64,000 nucleotides of DNA from contig JAGVSM010002426.1 of the NCBI GenBank assembly GCA_022494885.1, forward strand, positions 1-64,000, read 5' to 3'. The stretch comes from Micrasema longulum. Its lineage: Eukaryota; Arthropoda; Insecta; Trichoptera; Brachycentridae. Shown here piece by piece: positions 55,733 through 64,000 of this stretch. The notes under the pieces were generated by a model that saw only the letters and a program-made list of their open reading frames with translations, was not told where the DNA came from and did no database searches. How positions within the stretch are numbered: position 1 is the first letter of the stretch; each line of letters starts with the position of its first letter. Made by a program: the position numbers and the translations under genes.

Positions 55733-55931
55733 TTTAATATGTTTTTTTTTTAAACGGCGCTGCCGGTAAGAAGAGAGGATATAGATGGCAGTTACGAAAA
55801 ATACACCCAGACCTATTACGAAAAAACAAATACTTTGATTTCTTTCTTGCGACTGGCGGGAATCGAACCCGCGACGCCATTTCACAGTTAGCTGTCTAAC
55901 CAACTGCACTACAGCGCATGTCTTTTAATAT
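55733..55931 (-). mobile_element. SINE family F with target-site duplication
   Basis: The minus strand begins at about 55923 with a tRNA-like head: box A TAGTGCAGTTGG (perfect consensus), a possible anticodon loop CTGTGAA (GTG, His-like), T-arm GCGGG-TTCGATT-CCCGC with box B, then CAGTCGCAAGAAAG. The body ends TACCGGCAGCGCCGTTT plus a ten-A run at about 55741. TTTAATAT flanks it at 55733-55740 and 55924-55931, an 8-bp target-site duplication. The acceptor stem pairs only with a bulge and the D stem is poor, so it is a SINE rather than a tRNA gene. Single copy in the window. Confidence 0.7.
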
Positions 55932-56084
55932 TGTCAGTTATTTAACAGTGTAATGCGTTCTCATATTTGTTTAAAACTTTATCTGGATGCTCTAAATTCT
56001 TATTTATTTGTTTCAAAATCCATTATTTTTATTAATAAAAATAAAATTTAAAAAACATGTAAAATTGACCACCTTTTTTTTAAA

Positions 56085-56555
56085 TGTAATATGGACACTG
56101 GAAAAATACAGTTCTGTGTGTGAAACGAACTAAAACCTCAGTGAGGTCACATTATTTTTATTATTAATATTTGTTCATTATGTGGAAAAAAAAAAGAATA
56201 AATAAATAAATAAAACCATGAACGAGTATTTTCAACTTGACGGCTACTCTCAAGTAAAAAAACTTGAAAACGGAAATCGAGTGAAGAAAAATCCACTACA
56301 TTGTGTAGTGGTTGGCTCATTTGTCTTCCGTGCTTAAGATCCCGGGCCCAATTTTCGGCAGGTTGCACGCGAACCATTAATTTAAAAGATGGTTCACTTC
56401 AGTTTTTCACTGTCCCTGGATTTGCACCTAAAGCGTAAGATTGCTTATCTTAGTTTTATATGTCAGACAATCTATACATGCTGCATTTGTAATAACCGGT
56501 GCACTGCCTTATGCAATACTGGTTGAGAAAAGTATAATGATGATGATGATTAAAT
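56085..56555 (+). mobile_element. SINE family D, interrupted by a LINE tail
   Basis: Module X starts GGAAAAATACAGTTCTGTGTG, is interrupted at 56125-56213, and resumes GAACGAGTATTTTCAACTTG ACGGCTACTCTCAAG. Then TTGTGTAGTGGTTGGCTC head, CCCGGGCCCAATTTTCGG (box B mutated), GTGAACCATTAATTTAAAAG-type linker, TGCACCTAAAGCGTAAG body and a (GAT)n tail at 56538-56551. Confidence 0.7.
56125..56213 (+). mobile_element. Short LINE 3' end inserted in a SINE
   Basis: TCAGTGAGGTCACATTATTT TTATTATTAAT and an AATAAATAAATAAATAAA tail match the 3' end of the jockey-like LINE at 44251-44312. AAAACC occurs immediately before it (56128 region) and at its tail end, consistent with a short target-site duplication. 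Confidence 0.65.
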
Positions 56556-56559
56556 GTAT

Positions 56560-57255
56560 AAAAAATATATACATAAACATGAGACAGGCGTTTTTTTCCG
56601 TATTATACAAGAGTATAGATTCAGTTTTTTCTCATTACTTAAAATAACTTTTATTTAAAAACACACTATTGAAAAACTAGATTTGAAATGTTTGAACGTT
56701 TTTACTTTTTGTCTTAAAAATGACCCGCTCTCTAGCGCGGCTCTGTAACGTCACTATTTTTGCATTCTTTCTTCTAGGGCAAAAATGGTAATGCGGCTGA
56801 TATTCCAGGGGCTAAATTATAATGAAATTTGGTTGGTTTACGTTTTAAACACTCTTAACGCACTCTACGGCACGGGAAGGTCGCAGGCCGCGGTTTACTC
56901 CCCTGACTGTTTGTTATAAATACATTCCCGGCGGCAGATGTCGCAAAAGGTTTTCACTAGTCATATAAATAATATTACGGATAATTTCGCGTTACTACAG
57001 TTTATTTATGCAAACTGTGAGCTTAAGTGTAACGCTGTCTAAATTCTTACACCTGTTAAACGAAACATAAAAATCCCAAAACGAAACATCATACTTTTCT
57101 TAGATTCTGTAGATAACATTCTTCAGAACGCTTTTTTTTACTAAAAAACAAGCGTGTCACTAACAAAAATAAAATTTCATGCTTGTTTGTTCCAAAAAAG
57201 AGTTGTTATTATTATGTTCTTTCAAATTTTAAAGCAGAAATGAGTAAGAGTACCC
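56560..57255. other. Non-genic stretch
   Basis: GC-richer patch at 56840-56950 (GGCACGGGAAGGTCGCAGGC). Nothing else is supported. Confidence 0.4.
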
Positions 57256-57257
57256 CA

Positions 57258-57990
57258 TATTTTTTTATTTATTTATTTTATTTATTTATTAGTTTATACA
57301 TACAATGTTACAAAATGGCACAAAAAACACTCTGGCAAAATTCTGCTAGTACTAGGAGTAGGCTCAGTATATGAAGGGTCGGCAAGCCAGAAATATTAAT
57401 ACGCCTAATGTTGCAATCGGTTCCTATATGGGCAAATGCCTGTTCTAAGAAACCGATTTGTTGCGGCAAATATGGTTTACGAATATTTTTCCTATAAATA
57501 AAAAAACGATATTGAAGAAATAAAAAAAAAATAGTTATAGCCCAAAAGAGAAGAAAAGAAAAAAAAATTAAGTTTACATTAAATGTAAAAATACAATTAA
57601 ATACACAAATATAAAGCATACATACTTCGTACATACATATACACATACATACATATATACACACATATACATACATATACATATATATATATACACACAT
57701 TCATACACGATATATATGCACATGCGAAAATACAATAAATTTATATATGATTCAATGGGGTTGCATAATATTTAGATTACTATCTTTAATAAATTTTCCG
57801 ATTCCTTACTTCCAATGTCTGTCAACCAAATTTTTAAATTTCTTTTCAAAACTGATGGTTTATCAGATTTCCAAAAAGACGGTATCAGGTTGTATAGTTT
57901 AGGTCCGTTATATAGAAACGATTTTTGGAATACCGCTGTATATATAATATATTCAAAAATAATATTATTCTTGTTATGTGTTCGTGCCCG
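57258..57990 (-). mobile_element. 5'-truncated LINE, minus strand
   Basis: Contains the end of its ORF (57990-57772), an untranslated region with a (TATG)n/(TGTA)n microsatellite (57600-57715), a stretch at 57330-57480 and a terminal AATAAATAAATAAAATAAAT-type tail (plus-strand TTTATTTATTTTATTTATTT, about 57264-57290). Confidence 0.65.
57772..57990 (-). pseudogene. LINE ORF2 C-terminus
   Basis: The reading is TAVFQKSFLYNGPKLYNLIP, SFWKSDKPSVLKRNLKIWL, TDIGSKESENLLKIVI, stop. Q-K-S-F-x-Y-x-G-x-K-x-Y-N-x-x-P followed by S-x-x-x-F/L-K-R-x-L-K-x-W-L is the standard C-terminal block of jockey/CR1-like reverse transcriptase ORFs. No internal stop over 67 codons, so it is among the best-preserved LINE coding remnants here; the catalytic domain is absent because the element is 5' truncated, and a family B SINE lies at the break. 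Confidence 0.7.
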
Positions 57991-58250
57991 CCTCGTGGTC
58001 TAATGGTCAGCACGTTTTCCTACGACGCAATAGGTCTCAGGTTTGAATTCTGATACAGCTAACACAAAATATTTGATAATAACATGTTTTTACGATGAAT
58101 ATTGTATAGCCCTTGGACTAGTACCTGAAGTTTAAGACTGAATATCTTACTTTCATGTAACAAAAACGTTCAAGACACGCTGCTGTTTATGTACTAATGC
58201 AGTTCCCTATGCACCATTACGTGAGGAAAGAGAAAGATAACGATGAATGA
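57987..58250 (+). mobile_element. SINE family B, near full length
   Basis: GCCTCGTGGTCTAATGGTCAG, CGCAATAGGTCTCAGG, box B GGTTTGAATTCTG, linker, GGACTAGTACCTGAAGTTTA, TTACTTTCATGTAACAAAAA, GCAGTTCCCTATGCACCAT and a GAT-rich tail. It sits exactly at the 5' break of the LINE at 57258-57990. Confidence 0.75.
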
Positions 58251-58252
58251 AT

Positions 58253-58397
58253 CGAGTTTTGTCTCGTAGCTACTGTTGCCATGACTTCGATTTTAATTTT
58301 ATAATTCTGTGTTGAAAATGCCAAACTCGTTGAAAATGGCTCCAAATTTGAAATATTTGGATAAATCATAAGAACGCAAATATTTAATTTTTTTTAC
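58253..58397 (+). mobile_element. SINE family C, head degraded
   Basis: TTTTGTCTCGTAGCTACTG head remnant, then CAAACTCGTTGAAAATGGC, AAATATTTGGATAAATCATA and AGAACGCAAATATTT. It directly follows a family B SINE. Confidence 0.6.
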
Positions 58398-58756
58398 AGC
58401 GCATTTTTGTACATATAAAATCTGATGTCTTAAAGTATTAAAGTTCAAAAGCAGCAAATAAAACCAAAAATTCAATAAACAGCGCTAGTAATACAGCAGA
58501 CAGCAAAACGAATAACTTACATATAAAATCTGATGTATAAAAGTATTACAGATTAAAATCAAAACTTTAATAAAGTTAGCTAGTAATACAGCAAAATAAA
58601 TATCAGAATGTGCATAAATATGAAATTGTCTCTTGGCCTTAAGAAATGTGTTTATAAAAGACTTGACACTTTTAAATTGGGATTGTTTTTTTATCAAATT
58701 GTGATTTCTTTTATTGAATTAGTAGGGTGTTTTTTTTTTACCTTTAAATTATCTAC

Positions 58757-58860
58757 GATCTATATAAATAGAAAAATGAATCGCCATGTTGTGTCTCGCA
58801 AAAACTCGAAAATGGCTTGACAGATTTACGTGCGGTTTTTTGCTAAATCTTCTAATTCAC
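58757..58860 (+). mobile_element. Helitron-like or other transposon terminus
   Basis: TCTATATAAATAGAAAAATG AATCGC ... TGTCTCGCAAAAACTCG, AAAATGGCTTGACAGATTT resembles a terminal sequence that I recall from many insect repeats (TATATAAA, then ...CTCGCTAAAACTCGAGAACGG-type wording). The class is uncertain and no matching other end was found. Confidence 0.3.
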
Positions 58861-58864
58861 GTAT

Positions 58865-60090
58865 TTAAGCTTTACAAATAATGACATCTTCAATTTATTG
58901 AGTAAAAAAAAATTAGAAGCAAATATATGTTTTCATCGACTTTTCAGGGTTGCATTCGACTGAAATGCATATTCCAAAAAATTTGAAGAATGTTATTTTT
59001 TTGTGAATTAAAAAAGTTTGTATTTTAACGTTTTCAAACATAAATTATTTTCAATATGCTCTGAATAGATTGATGTCCTAACAATTTCTTAATTTCTATA
59101 TATTTTAACATATTTTTCATGGATTTTCAGTAATATCTTTTTAAAAATAACCGACATTTGAGACATTTTTGAAAAACGGATTATTACACAGAATGCATCA
59201 ATGCCGGCAAGTAGCGTAGAATTTGACATTTGCAAAAATAATTCTATATTTGAAAAAATGTTATTTGGAATTCAACCACAAACAAATACTTAGGTACCTA
59301 CATATCAATGAAAAGTATTTTTCCTTTTATCCGGAAAGTTTTTGCACGCTTTCACGATGCAGTCATTTTTCTTTTATTGTTATTTTTTTATATATTGACG
59401 GACTTATACAGTCATTCCAACAATGGTGTCCTTACCACTTGACCATGGAGACCGAAGAGGAGGAGAATATGTGAAGACTTCTGCATAATTCTGAAAAATT
59501 CTAAACAATTCTGAAAAATTATTTTGCAGCGATGGTCCTTTATGTTCCGCTTTGCGAGCACGACGCATAAAGCATTCTTAAGTTTTAAAGTTTTCAAAAG
59601 CTATTGCATTTACATCGAAGTTGGCTAAGAACGGGAATGTGTTCCGGAGCCAAAACATCGCAAGAACCGTGGGAGGGTGCTAGGGGGGCGTGTGTAGTGA
59701 GGGACGATTTTTAACCATCGCATCAGAATACGTTTAAAAAAAACTGAGATTCGTAAACATGTGCATTCTGTTGTAATATTATTGTAATCTATACAAATAT
59801 ATTACTGATAATTATTTTTACTTTGTCAAACTAGTAAATTAAAAAGTTTTCTAAGTATTTTGAACCTTAGATTCTGAATTAACCGATTTATAAAAATATA
59901 AAAAATCAAATAAATTGATGTAAATGTTTACAACGTAACAAGATTTTATATTCGTCAATTACACGTGTGAAATAACGCGTTATTTTTTATGGTGAAAGAA
60001 TTTTCGATTGATAATGCTGTCTCTGTGTCTGATGTCAAACAAATGATTTCAGTTTTTCTAACACTATGTGTGCTCTGTCACAATACTTAA
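58865..60090. other. AT-rich stretch with a short repeat
   Basis: 59391-59428 (ATTGACGGACTTATACAGTC, ATTCCAACAATGG) repeats 6952-6990. Nothing else is supported. Confidence 0.4.
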
Positions 60091-60096
60091 ATTATA

Positions 60097-60330
60097 ATGG
60101 AATGGCTTACATTAGAACAACGCTGGTGAGTTGTGAAAAGTTACTCTTAAACTCAGGGTTCAGTTCACCAAACGCGTAGAGATCTTCGTGAAACAATGAT
60201 TTTACTGCGTGACAAATTTGGCGACAACATTATCTACAGAAATTGCCCTGTTAATTAGTCTCAACAATCTTGTGATTTGACGCAATTGGATTATTTCCCA
60301 TAGGACTACGTTAAGTCCACGAACTTTTTA
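60097..60330 (+). pseudogene. Mariner-like transposase relic with large internal deletion
   Basis: From ATG at 60097: MEWLTLEQRW, stop, VVKSYS, stop, TQGSVHQTRRDLRE, then TMILLRDKFGDNIIYRNCPVN, stop, SQQSCDLTQLDYFP, stop, DYVKSTNF. The start (LEQR...V-x-x-Y) and the end (R-N-x-P-V-N-W-P-P-R-S-C-D-L-T-P-L-D-Y-F-L-W-G-Y-V-K-S in the family) are the two ends of a mariner/IS630-type transposase of about 350 residues; the middle is deleted. The two stops in the C-terminal block sit where the family has Trp (TGG to TAG). The LDYF aspartate is the third catalytic acid of this class. Inverted repeats were not located. Confidence 0.6.
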
Positions 60331-60334
60331 GGAA

Positions 60335-61390
60335 TAAAAATGTATTAAAAAGAAATCAGGTTATCGCTTTTTCAAGTAAACTGATAAGTAGATACTTAAA
60401 ATAATTACATTCTTACTTAAATAGATTATAATATAATAATTTATACTCTTCAAATAGCGAAAGAAAATCAATTGCTATCTGGCAGAAGAAATGTCAATTC
60501 CTACAAAGGATTAATGGCCATCTCCGGCAGTCACGTAAGTTGAACGTATTCAAATCACAAATCATATTTGGTACGATAAATAAGGTTTGATCGGATCCTA
60601 TTATATTGTTTGGGGCCGAGTCAGTTCGGGAGGTAGCGGGACGATAATATTAGGTGTAGTTTAGGCCAACTCGAGTCCCGCGCGTGACTTGAATGCACTT
60701 CACCACAAATGGGGAGGGATACTGCCATTATTGGCGGGAATATTGTCCGACCTTGCCACCATTTTCTTTCATCCTAATCACTCGTGAAAACATTTTTAAA
60801 AACAAATAAAATAATACGTTATCAATTAGATTTGTATACTCCAACAGATATGGATAACATTTTAAATAAGAAAATACGAAATACGTACAGGTAACTTCAA
60901 ACTTGTAATGAGCTAAATGAGTGACCATTTTATATTATCTACAACATTCACCATTCTTTAACTTATGTTCTTAGGTTTTCTTTTCTATTATTTTAGTGAC
61001 CTAAAATTCATTTGTAATTAATTAATTGACATACTTAATAGAACTTACAGTAGACCGATGTAAAATGTCCGTGTTTTTTACTGTACAACGTGTTTGGCTT
61101 ACCAAATTCGACGTGATAATACTTGCTCCCTCCGCTGGTCATTCTCTTTTCTTTGGGGACGACTTTTTAGCTCAGATTTGTATGGAGTGGTATCTCTATA
61201 TATTTTATCTCAATGTGTAATAATATTATATAGTTCAAACTATTTATTACTACAAAATGAAGTCTCTTGTATTTTATAACAACATTATTTAAATTCAAGA
61301 ATAAATATATCTACGAGTATTATGATTCGATTTAAAAAATCTTGAATTGCAGTTTATTAAATGCTGTTATGATTTTTACATATACTTGTT
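60335..61390. other. Non-genic stretch
   Basis: 60520-60760 is a GC-richer island (GGGGCCGAGTCAGTTCGGG). An Fb remnant lies at 60885-60975 (ATCTACAACATTCACCATTC). Nothing else is supported. Confidence 0.4.
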
Positions 61391-61394
61391 TTTA

Positions 61395-61925
61395 CCCCTG
61401 GCTTCACTCGCATGATATAAGTCAGATATGAGTAAATTAATTTGTTTTGTCCTTTAACGATTAGTATTTTCCGGATTAAATAATATTTTTTTTCGTGACA
61501 AAAATTAGCCTGTATCAATAGCCGGCTCTCCAACTATCGCTATGAAAAATAACGATAGTTTTTATTTTTTGTCGACGTAGCAGCATTATTTTGTTTTAAA
61601 ATTCATTCTTTTTTGCACTAAGAATTTCCCCGGGGAGTGAAATTTTTTTTTCGAAACGAAAATTAATTTTTGTCATCTTTTAGCTTTTTATCTATCTCTG
61701 TTCAAAAAATCACGTCAACTGGTCGCTCCATTAGGACTTGAAAAGAGAATTCGTTTTTCCATTAAAAAAAATTCCGAGGCAAATAAACAGTACACTATTT
61801 TACTTCTCTTATCTCCGATTATTCCTATGCAGAAACGCAAATCAGTATCTCCGTTGTGACGTGATGGAAACACAAACAAACAGACAAACACACTTTTGCA
61901 TTTATAATAATAGTATGGAAGTATG
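61395..61925 (+). mobile_element. Degraded retroelement 3' region (RTE-like tail)
   Basis: CCCCTGGCTTCACTCGCATG, AAATTAGCCTGTATCAATAG, AACTATCGCTATGAAAAAT, then GGAAACACAAACAAACAGAC, AAACACACTTTTGCATTTAT and AATAATAGTATGG. From memory, this order (CGCGGCTTCGCTCGC ... TAGCCTAT ... ACAAACAAACACACTTTCGC ATTTATAATATTAGTATGG) is the end of a very common insect retroelement group. Assignment by recollection; no coding sequence. Confidence 0.5.
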
Positions 61926-62048
61926 GATACAAATGCGTGGTCAAAGTAGTGAATAATCGTTTTGATTATTTTTATTTTACTTACATAAAAATATAAATTA
62001 CTAATGAAATTTTCACGCATAGTAGTAAAATTTAAATGTTAAAATTTT

Positions 62049-62270
62049 TACTTGAAGCACTTATTTTATGGTTATTCATTGCATTATAAAAAATAAAGTT
62101 AAATTAATTCATTTCTAATCACATTTTTTTTCATTTCATAGCTACCGTTTTCGGAGCAACACGTGATCCTTAATTAAGGTTTATCTTAATTGACCCTTTG
62201 ATAAGGAAGCACGTATGACTTCAAAATCGGTTGTTTATAAAATAAATAAAAGTGGTTAAAAAAATAAATA
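62049..62270. mobile_element. Worn foldback element with diverged hammerhead-like arms
   Basis: CTTGAAGCACTTATTTTATGG matches 30463. Inside, ACCGTTTTCGGAGCAACACG TGATCCTTAATTAAGG and its inverted counterpart CCTTTGATAAGGAAGCACG ... TTCAAAATCGGTT occupy the positions of the ACCGGTTTCGAAACG block in related elements, and AAGTGGTTAAAA closes it. Confidence 0.45.
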
Positions 62271-62430
62271 TATATTCAATTACGCATTGATGTTGACTTT
62301 TAATCTTTAGTTTTGCAACTACACTTGAATTTTTGTTGATACATATTTGACTAAGAAGCTAAAATGCGTTTTATTTATTTTAAAATACTGTTTCACATTG
62401 ATATTCTAGAAAGTTTTTTTAACAATTTGT

Positions 62431-62454
62431 GTTTTTTGCTTGTTCCAGGTAAGT
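62431..62454 (+). promoter_or_regulatory. Candidate recursive-splicing (ratchet) site
   Basis: GTTTTTTGCTTGTTCCAG ends at 62448 and is followed with no exon by GTAAGT (62449-62454). A strong polypyrimidine acceptor abutting a consensus donor is the definition of a zero-nucleotide exon used to remove long introns stepwise in insects. It implies a plus-strand gene spanning this point. No flanking exon within the window is certain. Confidence 0.45.
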
Positions 62455-62459
62455 GTTTC

Positions 62460-62970
62460 GAGAAATTTCCGTATCTGATAGTGAGTTGGCTTTTCAGGTG
62501 TTTGTTTTCATGAAAAGGGTAAGTACATTTTTAGTATTAAAAAGCGCCCTCAGTTTCAAATTTTAAAAGGTAGCATACACATTTCCGAATTTTGCCAAAT
62601 CGTAATTTGATAAATCCACCATTAATATTTATAACAATTTTAATTAAAATAGAATAAACAAATGTTTAATTATTAAAACAACGAAACATTTTTGCTGATG
62701 GAAATTTCTGTTTCTGTTGGTAATGTCTTATTAAGTGGACGCATTTTTTTTAGTAAATAAGAAAAGTAACTGACTAATGTAAAAAATATGTTCAAATAAT
62801 TTGACACCAGTTTTTTTAAATATTTTAATCCCTACAGACGTAAGGATGTAGGATGTAGACGTAGACGTAGTAAGACAACTACTCATAACTTAACAATGGT
62901 AATTACACGAACAAACTCCCAGATTATCTTTTATTGTAAGTAATTATTTGGCTACCTGCAGCCAGCTCTT
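62460..62970. other. AT-rich non-genic stretch
   Basis: Follows the ratchet-like site. Only a minor TAGACGTAGACGTAG repeat (62856-62870). Confidence 0.4.
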
Positions 62971-62974
62971 TATT

Positions 62975-63595
62975 TATTTATTTTGTTTGTTAACGCCCAA
63001 GGGGCAAATGAAAAAAATACATGCTCACATACTAAAAAATAAAACAGAAAATATACTGTGCATGTGAAATTACTTATGAAGTTATACAAAGTTAAAACAT
63101 ATTAATGAAAAACGTTCACAAGAAAAAACAGTAAGCATTTAAAAAAATGCATGGTATAATTTAATGAAATAAATTCTGTAAAGCAAAGAAAGAAAGAAAA
63201 ATGTGAGTAAAATTAATAATTAAGCAATCATATTATCGCGAAATAAGAAGAAATGTATATATATGCGATGATGTATGCAAATACTTAAATGCAATTGAAT
63301 ATTATAGCAAATAAAAACAAGAAATGGGTAATAAAAATAAACAAGTAAATAGTTTTCAGATTTATTGAAATTAATTTTCAATAATAGTTTGACAAGCAGC
63401 TATAAATAAACTTAATATTGTGGACTTACAAGATAATAAAGTTTTGGACAAAATGTCTGCAGCCGTTTCATAAGTGTTACCCAATCTGTGTAGACTCGGT
63501 ATCAATGAATTGTCATGTTGGTTGGAAGAAGTACTGGGGCAATAAAACAATAAAGTACTCCTAGTGTTAACAGGAGGTACTCTAAAATTTTTCAA
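62975..63595 (-). mobile_element. 5'-truncated LINE, minus strand, with ORF end
   Basis: Plus-strand TTTATTTATTTATTTTG (62970-62986) is the reversed tail. The minus-strand frame 63595-63371 reads RVPPVNTRSTLLFYCPSTS, SNQHDNSLIPSLHRLGNTY and ends ...AACQTIIEN, similar in arrangement (R-x-P...N-S-x-I-P-x-L-x-R-x-x-N) to the tail of some LINE reverse transcriptase ORFs. The intervening 380 bp would be 3' UTR. The family match is weaker than for the other LINE pieces. Confidence 0.45.
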
Positions 63596-63599
63596 TTCA

Positions 63600-63884
63600 C
63601 CTATTTTTGGGACGTCAAAATTATTTCACTTGTAAAGTTTTTTTTGGCAATTAAAATAACTTAAAAACTTGAGTACGTACGTAGTTGTTTTAAATAATTT
63701 ATTTTGCATAACGCATACAAATAAATCTTACAAATATAAACATTTTTAAATATCTACCCCATGTTTTGAACGCTTTACTGTTTTACAAACGCTCGAATAA
63801 TAAACATTATAATCAATCCAACTAGTCCAAGTCGTATAATAATTGAAAAATTGTTTTTAGACGTTGCCTAGTGTGTAAAATAAT
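63600..63884. other. AT-rich non-genic stretch
   Basis: Nothing supported. Confidence 0.4.
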
Positions 63885-63961
63885 TATTCAATTAGATGAA
63901 TCTCTTCATTTCAGTAAAGGTTTCAATACCCTACCTTCACTAAAATCAACTAATTGAAGAA
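63885..63961. repeat. Inverted repeat, imperfect hairpin
   Basis: TTATTCAATTAGATGA ... TTTCAGTAAAGGT pairs with ACCTTCACTAAAA TCAACTAATTGAAGAA. The 5' arm has a 9-nt bulge. Confidence 0.55.
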
Positions 63962-64000
63962 TTGAAGAAATATGGATATTCAAACATGAAAAAATTGTGA

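Noticed and set aside
55855..55923. tRNA gene on the minus strand
   Set aside because: Boxes A and B are good, but the acceptor and D stems pair poorly, and a SINE body, A-tail and target-site duplication follow.
57308..57700. 130-codon minus-strand frame
   Set aside because: Starts in the microsatellite and covers the LINE 3' UTR, downstream of the real ORF stop at 57772.

Overview
The window looks like AT-rich arthropod DNA, most likely insect and possibly lepidopteran. It is roughly 30% G+C by eye, with very long stretches lacking open reading frames, several tRNA-derived SINE families, 5'-truncated non-LTR retrotransposons ending in AATA-rich tails, foldback/MITE-like palindromes and metazoan-style splice signals. 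There is no bacterial or phage gene organisation. I find no complete, recognisable host gene. The window reads as an intergenic region or the inside of one or more very long introns. The taxon is an inference from composition and repeat types, not from a diagnostic gene.

Left third (1-22 kb). A partial foldback element opens the window. At 361-2620 lies the best-preserved relic: a DNA transposon-like unit with terminal inverted repeats and repeated GGCCTA-type subterminal motifs. On the minus strand it carries at least three exons of a protein family that is common in insect genomes; donor and acceptor sites of the first intron are visible. A possible terminal exon follows (3167-3465), then a 249-bp near-perfect palindrome (3988-4236), a five-unit 110-bp tandem array (4609-5148), LINE ends, SINEs and a 600-bp foldback element (9310-9910).

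Middle third (22-44 kb). SINEs are dense. A 650-bp foldback element (26007-26655) carries motifs resembling hammerhead-ribozyme cores. A candidate 72-nt internal exon with good splice signals sits at 29445-29516 on the plus strand. A GC-rich candidate first exon sits at 36439-36490 on the minus strand. A composite of two SINE families is duplicated in inverted orientation at 32607-33120 and 36983-37455. One LINE reverse transcriptase gene (43271-44875) is interrupted by the 3' end of a different LINE.

Right third (44-64 kb). Long AT-rich stretches alternate with short GC-richer islands, one of which carries a TATA-box-like core promoter (47466). There is a run of adjacent SINEs (52-58 kb), a SINE with an apparent 8-bp target-site duplication (55741-55923), a deleted mariner-like transposase relic (60097-60330) and more LINE 3' ends, nearly all of which lie on the minus strand. 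At 62431-62454 a 3' splice site abuts GTAAGT, the hallmark of a recursive-splicing ratchet point. Together with the 72-nt exon this suggests a plus-strand gene with giant introns.

The retroelements form a working set: LINE reverse transcriptases (now all broken) normally mobilise SINEs. All the mobile-element genes seen here carry stops, frameshifts or truncations.
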